From CAYXFZ01 sp964464385 (GTDB taxonomy: Bacteria; Planctomycetota; UBA1135), in assembly GCA_964464385.1 (NCBI GenBank), contig CAYXFZ010000060.1, positions 1 through 15,591 of the forward strand: DNA of 15,591 nucleotides, in the 5' to 3' direction. Below are positions 5,926 to 13,195 of the stretch, piece by piece. Position numbers and translations under genes: made by a program. A model generated the notes under the pieces. That model did not search any database. It was not told where the DNA came from and saw only the letters and a program-made list of their open reading frames with translations. Every line of letters begins with the position of its first letter. Position 1 is the stretch's first letter.

Positions 5926-7557
5926 TCAAACTCGCACAGGGGCGCCGGGGGCATCGTGGCCGGTGATGGCGACATAGTCGCGGTAACCGTGGCCGTAGAA
6001 ATGGGCGGCACCGTCCTCCAAGACCAGAATTTTTTCGCCGAGGGCCTGCAGGAAGTGGCGGTCGTGGCTGACGAAGAGGAGAGTCCCGGTGTACGAAGCC
6101 AAGGCATCCAAGAGGGCCTGCTTGGCCTCGACATCGAGGTGGTTGGTGGGTTCGTCCAAGACCAGGAAGTTGGGTGGCTTATAAAGCATGCGGGCCAGGA
6201 TCAAACGGGCCTTCTCCCCTCCGGATAGGGCCGCAGTGGGCTTGTCCATGTCGTGTTCTTCAAATCCGAAGGCAGCCAAGCACTTGCGCAAACTCCCCAT
6301 GGATTCACTGGCAAACTCACTCAGCATGGTTTGCCAAACCGAGGCTTGGGGGTGCAACAACTCAGTGCTGTGCTGAGCGAAGTAACCCACTTCGAGCCCC
6401 ACCCCCCGTTTGCATAGGCCACAATCCGGCTCCAATTCACCGCGCACCAATTTCAAAAAGGTGGTCTTGCCAGCGCCGTTGACACCCAAGACGGCCCACT
6501 TTTCGCCGCGGCGCAAGTGGGCGGCTAAATCCAAAAAGACGACGTTGTCCCCGTAGGATTTTCCGAGATCCTCACAGACAAAGACATCATCGCCGGACCG
6601 AGCCACTTTGGGAATTTTAAAGCGCACGCGTTGCCGCCGCGAACGCGGAGCCTCCAACTTTTCCAACTGATCCAATCGTTTCAGGCGAGACTGCGCGGCG
6701 CTGGCCTTGCGCGCCTTGGCGCGATAGGAATTGATCCACTTCATCTCCCGCTCAATGTGGGCCTGCTGGCGAACGAAGGCGGAATGCCGCTGGTGGTCCT
6801 CCAATTCTCTTTGCGCCAGATAAAAATCGTAGTCGCCGGGAAATACCCGCAGACGGCCCTCGTCAATTTCGACAATGCGGGTTGCTACACGATTCAAAAA
6901 CTCGTGATCGTGACAGGTCATGACCACGGTGCCGCGATACTTGCGCACAAACTCCTCCAACCAAACGATGGACTCCAAATCCAGGTGGTTTGTGGGCTCG
7001 TCCAAGAGCAAGATTTGCGGTTCTTGCACCAGAATTCCGGCCAAGGCCACGCGCATCTTCCAGCCACCCGACAACTCCCCCACATCTTGGGTCATGCGTT
7101 CTGGGGAAAAACCAAGGCCAGCCAAGCACTCGCGAGCACGGGAATCAATTTCGTAGCCTCCCAGAGTTTGGAATTCCGTCTGCAGGCCGGAATAACGGCC
7201 CATCAGAGAATCCAGATCATCACCAGGTTGAGGATCGCCCATGCGATGTTCCAAGGCCTCCAGTTCGTGGCGCAGATCCCCCACCCGGCCGGAACACCGC
7301 ACCGTTTGCTCGACAGCATCGCAACCCGACATTTCGCCCACCTTTTGGTCGAAGTAGCCGACCCGAATGCCGGTTGGCAGGCGAATGGTCCCGCCCTCGG
7401 CCTGTTCCTCGCCGGTGATCAGGCGAAAGAGGGTGGTCTTGCCGGAGCCATTGGGTCCAATCAAACCCACCTTCCAACCCGTCTCCACCTTCAGGGAAGC
7501 ACCCTGAAAGAGAATCTGCGAGCCATGGCGGCAATCGAGGTCATCAATGGTGAACAT
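5926..7557 (-). CDS. ABC-F family ATPase (ribosome-associated translation factor type)
   Basis: This soluble protein of 543 residues has two ABC nucleotide-binding domains and no membrane segment. Domain 1 carries Walker A GPNGSGKTT (34-42), signature LSGGWK (162-167), Walker B QILLLDEPTNHLD (181-193) and switch His216. A charged linker follows at about 245-315 (ARKASAAQSRLKRLDQLEKL at 282-301), the P-site tRNA-interaction motif region of ABC-F proteins. Domain 2 has Walker A GVNGAGKTT (358-366), signature LSGGEK (444-449), Walker B NFLVLDEPTNHLD (463-475) and His498. Such proteins act on the ribosome (EttA, YbiT, Uup types); the subgroup cannot be fixed here and no resistance role is implied. 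The start at 7557 puts MFTIDDLD in the family's usual position; an in-frame ATG at 7587, preceded by a GGCGGGG at good spacing, would add 10 residues. The much longer upstream open frame is antisense to enolase. Confidence 0.92.
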   Translation of the reverse strand: MFTIDDLDCRHGSQILFQGASLKVETGWKVGLIGPNGSGKTTLFRLITGEEQAEGGTIRLPTGIRVGYFDQKVGEMSGCDAVEQTVRCSGRVGDLRHELEALEHRMGDPQPGDDLDSLMGRYSGLQTEFQTLGGYEIDSRARECLAGLGFSPERMTQDVGELSGGWKMRVALAGILVQEPQILLLDEPTNHLDLESIVWLEEFVRKYRGTVVMTCHDHEFLNRVATRIVEIDEGRLRVFPGDYDFYLAQRELEDHQRHSAFVRQQAHIEREMKWINSYRAKARKASAAQSRLKRLDQLEKLEAPRSRRQRVRFKIPKVARSGDDVFVCEDLGKSYGDNVVFLDLAAHLRRGEKWAVLGVNGAGKTTFLKLVRGELEPDCGLCKRGVGLEVGYFAQHSTELLHPQASVWQTMLSEFASESMGSLRKCLAAFGFEEHDMDKPTAALSGGEKARLILARMLYKPPNFLVLDEPTNHLDVEAKQALLDALASYTGTLLFVSHDRHFLQALGEKILVLEDGAAHFYGHGYRDYVAITGHDAPGAPVRV

Positions 7558-7641
7558 GGGTAGGCGGCCACCCGCCAAGCCGCTCATTGTCGCATTCCCC
7601 GCCGATCCGGCCAAATCCCCATGAAAAGGGAAACGCAGCGA

Positions 7642-7647
7642 TAAGAT
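7642..7647 (+). promoter_or_regulatory. Candidate -10 box for the eno operon
   Basis: TAAGAT lies 15 nt before the eno ATG in the roughly 105-bp gap between the divergent ABC-F and eno genes. It is the only good TANNNT hexamer on the plus strand near the start, and would give a leader of about 9 nt. The -35 side is not convincing. Only a weak purine stretch (AGAGAAA) precedes the ATG. Confidence 0.35.
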
Positions 7648-7662
7648 TAGACAGAGAAATCC

Positions 7663-8928
7663 ATGACTGAGATCGCCACAGTGCACGCCCGCGAGATTTT
7701 GGACTCCCGCGGAAATCCCACCTTGGAAGCCGAAGTGGAACTGGCCAATGGGGCCTTTGGCCGGGCGGCAGTGCCCTCGGGGGCCTCTACCGGCGCTCAT
7801 GAAGCGGTGGAATTGCGGGATGGCGAGGATCGCTACGGTGGAAAGGGCGTCCAGCAGGCCGTTCGTAACGTCAACGAAATTCTCGGCCCGCCACTCTTGG
7901 GCATGGATGCCGACCTCCAAGAAGAGGTGGATCGCGCCCTCATTGAACTGGACGGTTCCGACAACAAGAGCGGTCTCGGGGCCAATGCTCTCTTGGGAGT
8001 TTCCTTGGCGGTGGCCAAGGCGGCGGCCCATGACGCCGAGTTGCCCCTCTTCCGCTACCTCGGCGGCGCCGGCGCCCGGCGCCTTCCGGCACCGATGATG
8101 AACGTATTGAACGGCGGCGAACACGCCGACAACAACGTGGATTTTCAAGAGTTCATGATCCAACCGTGGGGGGCGCCCAGTTTTGCCGAGGCCCTGCGTT
8201 GGGGCGGCGAGACATACCACGCTCTGAAAGCCCTCTTGAAAAAGAAGGGACTGGCCACGGCCATTGGCGATGAGGGCGGCTTTGCCCCGGACTTGAGTTC
8301 GAACGCTGAAGCCGTCGAACTCCTGTTGCAGGCAATCGAAGAAGCTGGCCTTCAACCCGGGGCCAACCAGATGGCCATCACTTTGGATGTAGCCGCCACC
8401 GAAATTTACAAGGACGGTGCATACCATTTTGATGGAAAAATCAAATCGGCGGCCGAAATGGTGGCCTTCTACCAGTCTTGGTGCTCCCAATACCCCATCG
8501 TTTCCATCGAAGATGGTTTGGACGAAGATGATTGGGAGGGCTGGACCGCCCTAACGGATGCCTTGGGTGATGATGTGCAGTTGGTCGGGGACGATTTGTT
8601 TGTCACCAACACCACCCGCCTGCGTCGCGGCATTGATGGCGGCCAAGCCAACAGCATCCTCATCAAGGTGAACCAAATCGGCACATTGACCGAAACTTTG
8701 GAGGCCATCGATATGGCTCAATCCTCGGACTACCGCACCGTGATCTCCCATCGGTCTGGTGAAACGGAGGACACCACGATCGCCGATCTGGCCGTGGCCG
8801 TGGGTGCCGGCCAAATCAAGACTGGCGCTCCGTGCCGCTCTGACCGGGTCGCTAAGTACAACCGCCTGCTTCGCATCGAAGAGTGGTTGGAACAATCTGC
8901 CCTCTATGGAGACGCCCTGCCGCGGTGA
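7663..8928 (+). CDS. eno: Enolase (phosphopyruvate hydratase)
   Basis: Enolase interconverts 2-phosphoglycerate and phosphoenolpyruvate in glycolysis and gluconeogenesis; many bacteria also hold it in the RNA degradosome. The 421-residue protein is near-canonical: AREILDSRGNPTLEAEV near the start, the mobile loop PSGASTG, NGGEHADNNVDFQEFMIQP, GDEGGFAP, Mg ligands Asp242, Glu283 (SIEDGLDE) and Asp310 (LVGDDLFVTN), catalytic Lys335 (ILIKVNQ), then SHRSGETED with His363 and KTGAPCRSDR with Lys386. The ATG at 7663 is the family start. Its TGA overlaps the GTG of the next gene, so enolase heads a seven-gene overlapping array. It diverges from the ABC-F gene. Confidence 0.97.
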   Translation: MTEIATVHAREILDSRGNPTLEAEVELANGAFGRAAVPSGASTGAHEAVELRDGEDRYGGKGVQQAVRNVNEILGPPLLGMDADLQEEVDRALIELDGSDNKSGLGANALLGVSLAVAKAAAHDAELPLFRYLGGAGARRLPAPMMNVLNGGEHADNNVDFQEFMIQPWGAPSFAEALRWGGETYHALKALLKKKGLATAIGDEGGFAPDLSSNAEAVELLLQAIEEAGLQPGANQMAITLDVAATEIYKDGAYHFDGKIKSAAEMVAFYQSWCSQYPIVSIEDGLDEDDWEGWTALTDALGDDVQLVGDDLFVTNTTRLRRGIDGGQANSILIKVNQIGTLTETLEAIDMAQSSDYRTVISHRSGETEDTTIADLAVAVGAGQIKTGAPCRSDRVAKYNRLLRIEEWLEQSALYGDALPR

Positions 8929-9164
8929 TTCCGGCCCGCAAGACCACCCGCGACCGCCTCATTGAGGGCCTTCTCATTGGCATGGTGGTTTTTTTCGCTG
9001 TGGTTTTCGTGGTTCCGGCCGTAGTGGAGTTGGTTCCGGCCAAAGAAATTGAACGGACCGAAAGAATGCGCACCGAAACGGCCCAAGCAGACGTACAAAA
9101 GAAAGAGGAAGAACTCCTCTGGCTGACTCACGATCCCCTCGCCGATTCTCGGTTTCCCCAATGA
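8925..9164 (+). CDS. Small single-pass membrane protein, FtsB/DivIC (septum formation initiator)-like
   Basis: The protein has 79 residues with a basic N-terminus (ARKTTRDR), one strong transmembrane helix at about 15-37, a charged helix with coiled-coil character (about 39-68, KEIERTERM to KKEEELLWL) and a short tail after HDP (69-71). This topology, and an acidic-basic helix ending in Leu-x-x-Asp-Pro, match FtsB/DivIC-type division proteins, whose genes directly follow eno in many bacteria. The periplasmic part is shorter than usual. GTG at 8925 is chosen because it forms a GTGA overlap with the enolase stop; the frame opens 14 codons earlier inside eno. The stop overlaps the moxR-like ATG (ATGA). 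The gene is well supported; the FtsB assignment depends on topology and synteny, and a small accessory subunit of the following MoxR/VWA cluster is the alternative. Confidence 0.72.
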   Translation: MIPARKTTRDRLIEGLLIGMVVFFAVVFVVPAVVELVPAKEIERTERMRTETAQADVQKKEEELLWLTHDPLADSRFPQ

Positions 9165-10201
9165 CTGACTCCCCTGCTGATCTCCAGGACGCCCAGCGCT
9201 TCACCCAAGCATTCTCCTCTTTGCGCGAAGAAATCGGCAAGATCATCGTCGGCCAAGATGAAGTGATCGAGCAACTCATGATTGCCGTGGCTGCGCGCGG
9301 CCACGCCGTGCTCGTGGGTGTCCCCGGTCTCGCCAAAACGCTGATGGTGGACAGTTTCGCCCGCGCCCTGGAGTTGGGGTTTCGCCGCATTCAGTTCACA
9401 CCCGATTTGATGCCGGCCGACATTACCGGCGCCGAGATCCTGCACACCGATCCCACTTCTGGCGAGCGCTCCTTTCGCTTTAGCCCCGGCCCAATCTTTT
9501 CCAATGTGGTCCTGGCTGACGAAATCAACCGCACCCCACCCAAGACCCAAGCCGCCCTGCTCGAGGCCATGCAGGAACGCCAAGTCACGATTGGCGGCGA
9601 AGGCCATGCTCTTCCCGATCCTTTTTTCGTGTTGGCGACGCAAAACCCCATCGAACAAGAGGGCACCTTCCCGTTACCCGAAGCCGCCCTGGATCGTTTC
9701 CTCTTTTTGATCAAAGTGGACTACCCTGAGGTGGACGAAGAAACCGAAATTCTCCGCCGAACTACCGGATCCTCACCGAAAACGCCAGCTCCCGTCCTCA
9801 CACGTGAAGATCTCTTGCGTTTGCAGGCCCTCGTTCGGGCCGTGCCCGCCGCAGATTCGGTACTGGACTATGCCGTGCGCTTAGCCCGGGCCTCGCGCCC
9901 GGACGACGCCTCCGCCCCAAGTTTCATTCGTGAGTGGGTCACCTGGGGTGCGGGGCCACGGGCATCCCAGGCCATGGTTCTTGCCGGCAAGGCCCGCGCC
10001 CTTTTGCAGGGCCGTCACCATGCCGCCGCCGAGGACATTGCCGCCGTGGCTCCGGCCGTGCTCCGGCATCGCGTCCTGCCCAACTTTGCCGCCCAAGCCG
10101 AGGGCATGGACGCCGACACCGTCGTCGCCCGGCTGTTGAAGGAAATCCCCTCGCATGCCGACGCCCTGAGTGAGGATCGTGCAGCAGGCGTCGGATCCTA
10201 G
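9161..10201 (+). CDS. MoxR-family AAA+ ATPase
   Basis: MoxR ATPases are cytosolic AAA+ chaperone-like proteins that remodel or activate partner proteins, usually VWA-domain proteins encoded beside them. This 346-residue protein has Walker A GVPGLAKT (53-60, Lys59), the MoxR-typical segment IQFTPDLMPADITGAEIL, Walker B VVLADEINRTPPKTQAALLE (Asp120, Glu121), the RQVTIGG strand, and sensor 1 LATQNPIEQEGTFPLPEAAL (Asn162) followed by DRF. The C-terminal lid domain is complete. The ATG at 9161 overlaps the previous stop (ATGA) and its 3' end overlaps the DUF58 gene by 32 bp. The neighbours DUF58 and two VWA proteins are the expected partners. Confidence 0.96.
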   Translation: MTDSPADLQDAQRFTQAFSSLREEIGKIIVGQDEVIEQLMIAVAARGHAVLVGVPGLAKTLMVDSFARALELGFRRIQFTPDLMPADITGAEILHTDPTSGERSFRFSPGPIFSNVVLADEINRTPPKTQAALLEAMQERQVTIGGEGHALPDPFFVLATQNPIEQEGTFPLPEAALDRFLFLIKVDYPEVDEETEILRRTTGSSPKTPAPVLTREDLLRLQALVRAVPAADSVLDYAVRLARASRPDDASAPSFIREWVTWGAGPRASQAMVLAGKARALLQGRHHAAAEDIAAVAPAVLRHRVLPNFAAQAEGMDADTVVARLLKEIPSHADALSEDRAAGVGS

Positions 10202-11078
10202 GCTCCTGGCAAAGCTGGCCCGCTTGGAATTGCGGGCGCGGCGGGCCGTAGAAGGTCTTACCGGCGGACGGCACCTTTCCCCGATCCAAGGCTCCGGTTC
10301 GACCTTTGCCGAACACCGGGAGTATGTCCCCGGTGACGAGCCCCGCCACCTGGATTGGAAACTATTGGCACGCACCGACCGCCCCTACGTGCGCCGTTAT
10401 CAGGAAGAGAACGCCTTGACGGCCTGTTTGGTGGTGGACACCTCAGCCTCCATGAACTTCAGCAGTCTGGAGTGGAGCAAATGGGATTACGCCACCTGGC
10501 TGGCGGCTGCCCTAGCCCGACTCCTGACGATGCAGCACGATTCCTTCGCCCTAGCCTTGGGTGCGGGCCAAGACCTGCCTTGGTTGCCCCCGGGCTCGGG
10601 TGAAATGCATTGGCAACGCTTGATTTGGGCCTTGGAACAGGCCAATCCCAGCGGCGAGACGGAACCTGCCGCCCTGCTGGAAGAAGCCGCCGGCCGGATG
10701 GAGCGTCGCGGGCTCTTTGTTTGGATTACGGACTCTCTGGGCGAAGTGCAGGATGCCACCCAGGCCGCAGCTCGGGTCCGGCACGCCGGCCACGATTTGA
10801 TTGTCCTCCGCGTCTTGGATCCGGCCGAAGTGGATTTCCCTTGGGGCCGTGCCACTCGCTTCGAGCCCTTGGAGAGTGGCGACTTCTTGCGCTTGGATCC
10901 GCGCGCGGTGCGCCAAGCCTACTTGGAAGAATTTGAGAATCACGGCGCCGCACTTCGCCGCGGCCTACGGGGACTCGACGTGGAATTTCGCCGCATGCCC
11001 ACCGATGAACCTCTGGAAGCTGGATTGGTGGAATTTTTGAATCGTCGCAACCATCGCATGCGCCGGGTTGGCCGATGA
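10170..11078 (+). CDS. DUF58 domain protein with VWA-like fold
   Basis: DUF58 proteins are regular partners of MoxR ATPases. This one has 302 residues and no obvious membrane helix. The family core is clear: GRHLSPIQGSGSTFAEHREY, then VPGDEPRHLDWKLLARTDRP and RRYQEENA. A MIDAS-like metal motif follows, Asp90-Thr-Ser92-Ala-Ser94 (VVDTSASM), with a later WITDSLGE supplying the distal Asp. The start is GTG at 10170 inside the end of moxR; a second GTG at 10179 is equally possible, and family members begin only a few residues before DPRLLAKLARLEL, so the true N-terminus is uncertain by three residues. The stop overlaps the next ATG by 4 bp. It probably ties the ATPase to the membrane VWA proteins. 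Confidence 0.94.
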   Translation: MRIVQQASDPRLLAKLARLELRARRAVEGLTGGRHLSPIQGSGSTFAEHREYVPGDEPRHLDWKLLARTDRPYVRRYQEENALTACLVVDTSASMNFSSLEWSKWDYATWLAAALARLLTMQHDSFALALGAGQDLPWLPPGSGEMHWQRLIWALEQANPSGETEPAALLEEAAGRMERRGLFVWITDSLGEVQDATQAAARVRHAGHDLIVLRVLDPAEVDFPWGRATRFEPLESGDFLRLDPRAVRQAYLEEFENHGAALRRGLRGLDVEFRRMPTDEPLEAGLVEFLNRRNHRMRRVGR

Positions 11079-13195
11079 ATTTTCTGCGCCCTGAGTTTCT
11101 GAGTTTCTTGCCCTTGGCCGCCGTTCCCATTGTGATCCACCTTCTTTCCCGGCGGCGCCACCGCCGCTTGGATTTTTCTGCCATGGATTTTTTGCGGCGC
11201 GCTCAAAAGCGCGTGCGTCGCCGGCTCTTTCTGGAAGATCTCTTGCTCTTGCTCTTGCGCACGGCCGCCGTCATCCTCTTTATTTTGGCTCTGGCCCGAC
11301 CCGGCAGTTCAGAAGAGAACAAACTCACTCTGGATCGACCCAGCCAAGGATTGATTGTTGTCATGGATACATCCCTCTCCATGGGACATCGCCAAGACGG
11401 CCAATCCTCTTGGGAGCGGGCACGCGCCGCAGCGAGCTCCGCCCTAGCGGCCCTGGATGGAAGTCGCGGCGACCAGGCCGCCTTGATCCTGGCTAGCCCC
11501 CGCGCCCAACGCATCGCCATCGGGCACCCCACCGAGGTCGGCGCCGCATGCCAAGAGGAACGAACTGTGGGATCGGGCTTGGCAGATTGGGCTGGGGCCT
11601 TGGCCACTGCCCGAAAGAGTGCCGCTGAATTGGCCATCGCAGGATGCGATCACTTGGTCGTTCGTCTTTACACGGATCTGCAAGCCTCTTCTTGGGAAGG
11701 CGAACTGTTGCCGAAGGCCTTGGACTCTCTGGCCGCGGATGGCGTTTCGGTTTTTTGGGAGGAGGTAGGGGACAACTCCTCCGAGAATTGGGCCATCGTC
11801 GCCCTGGAAGTGGATCCTGCCGTGGTTTCTCCGGGCGAATCGGTGGAGGTGCGAGCGCGAGTTCGCGGGTTTCACACCAAAGCTTCGAGGACCATTCGGG
11901 GACGTTTGTTTTTGGATGATGCCCCCATTGCCGAGGCATCCATTGAAGTGCCAGCGGGTGGCGAGGCCGTGTGGAGTCTTCGCCTGATACCGCCACGCCC
12001 GGGACGCCGAGCACTGGAGCTTCGCCTGGAACCGGACTCCTTGGCGGCCGACGATTCCCGGGCCGCAATTTTGGAGGTACGGACTGCCCCCCGACTTCTT
12101 TTGCTCAGCGAATCTCCAGGCGAGGGCGTAGCCGCCACCCTAATGCGATTCTTGGATTTGGGCGAGGGCGCTCCCGTGCAAACCCAAGCCCGGGATCCGG
12201 CCACCCTCGGAGCGGCGGATCTGGTAGAAACCGATTTACTGATCTTGGCCGATTTGCCCCACCTACCCATGGGATTGGCCGGGCGAATCGCGCAACAAGT
12301 TCGCGCCGGTATGGGTCTTTGGATTGTGGCGGGCCCCGCTCTGAATGCCCCTGCCCACGCTGAACTCTTGGCCCTCCTGGATGGGGAAGAGGTCCGCATT
12401 GGCCCGATGTCGGAAGCGGATCCGGAACGTGCCCGCCTGCAGATCCAAGCGGCAGACTGGCCCCCTTTGGCCCTCTTTCAAGATCCCCGCTGGTTGCCCT
12501 TGCTGACAGAAATTCCTGTGCGCAGGTGGCGCAGTTTGGATGTCCGATCCAAAATGATCCCGCTGCGTTTTCTGCAAGCCCAAGAAGTGCTTGGCCCGGC
12601 GGCCGTGCACTGGCGCGTTGGCCGAGGCCAAGTGTTGGTGCTGGCCTGCGCCCCCCTCCCGGGATGGAATGCCTTCGCCGAGGTCCCTGGCGGAACTTTG
12701 CCCTTCCTGTTCGATTTGGCCCATTGGTCGGCCACGGCAGAAACTCCCGCCCACACCGTAGAGTCCGGTTCCGAGCTCCTCCTTGCCCTCGAGCAGACGC
12801 CCACTGAAATTCTGTTGCGGAGCCCACAAGGCACCACCTCCCGCCCGTTGCTGGATCCTTTGGCAAGCGACAGGGCAGGCACCTTGCCCTTGCAAACCGT
12901 GCACCTCCTCGGGACTTGGATCGCCGAATTGCGGATGCCCAACACGGACTCTGTGCCGACCTCCCTGCGTTTTCCTTTTGCAGTGGTACCGCCACCCGGA
13001 GAAAGTGATCTCGCTCGCATGGATGCGGACCGCTTGGAGGCCATCACTCCTCTGGCGGCGGAAGAGGACCGAAATGCATCGCCCTTGGATTCGCAAGACC
13101 CACTGGAAAGCGCGCCGCTCTTTTTTATTCTAGTTGCCGCTGCGTTGGCGATCGAAAGTATGCACGCCGGTCGCCTGGATCGGAAACGAGGATGA
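11075..13195 (+). CDS. BatA-type membrane protein with VWA and amidotransferase-like domains
   Basis: This 706-residue membrane protein starts with the BatA/aerotolerance N-terminal module: FLRPEFLSFLPLAAVPIVIH (helix 1), RRRHRRLDFSAMDFL, and a second helix at about 53-75. A VWA domain follows with MIDAS Asp98-x-Ser100-x-Ser102 (VMDTSLSM) and a distal Thr200-Asp201. From about 238 comes a beta-rich CARDB-like segment (DPAVVSPGESVEVRARV), then from about 337 an alpha/beta region resembling class I glutamine amidotransferase domains, in which the turn reads WIVAGP (416-421) without a nucleophilic Cys. A C-terminal helix lies at about 682-697 before a basic tail. Both termini overlap neighbours by 4 bp. 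The likely role is a membrane-anchored target of the MoxR ATPase; the process served is unknown. Confidence 0.88.
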   Translation: MNFLRPEFLSFLPLAAVPIVIHLLSRRRHRRLDFSAMDFLRRAQKRVRRRLFLEDLLLLLLRTAAVILFILALARPGSSEENKLTLDRPSQGLIVVMDTSLSMGHRQDGQSSWERARAAASSALAALDGSRGDQAALILASPRAQRIAIGHPTEVGAACQEERTVGSGLADWAGALATARKSAAELAIAGCDHLVVRLYTDLQASSWEGELLPKALDSLAADGVSVFWEEVGDNSSENWAIVALEVDPAVVSPGESVEVRARVRGFHTKASRTIRGRLFLDDAPIAEASIEVPAGGEAVWSLRLIPPRPGRRALELRLEPDSLAADDSRAAILEVRTAPRLLLLSESPGEGVAATLMRFLDLGEGAPVQTQARDPATLGAADLVETDLLILADLPHLPMGLAGRIAQQVRAGMGLWIVAGPALNAPAHAELLALLDGEEVRIGPMSEADPERARLQIQAADWPPLALFQDPRWLPLLTEIPVRRWRSLDVRSKMIPLRFLQAQEVLGPAAVHWRVGRGQVLVLACAPLPGWNAFAEVPGGTLPFLFDLAHWSATAETPAHTVESGSELLLALEQTPTEILLRSPQGTTSRPLLDPLASDRAGTLPLQTVHLLGTWIAELRMPNTDSVPTSLRFPFAVVPPPGESDLARMDADRLEAITPLAAEEDRNASPLDSQDPLESAPLFFILVAAALAIESMHAGRLDRKRG

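Noticed and set aside
6631..7563. A 310-codon open frame on the plus strand
   Set aside because: It is antisense to the ABC-F ATPase, whose Walker and signature motifs prove the minus-strand reading; its translation has no recognisable features.
7558..8490. A very long upstream extension of the ABC-F reading frame (about 310 extra codons)
   Set aside because: It is exactly antisense to the highly conserved enolase gene and precedes the normal ABC-F N-terminus; GC-rich codon use leaves the opposite strand open.
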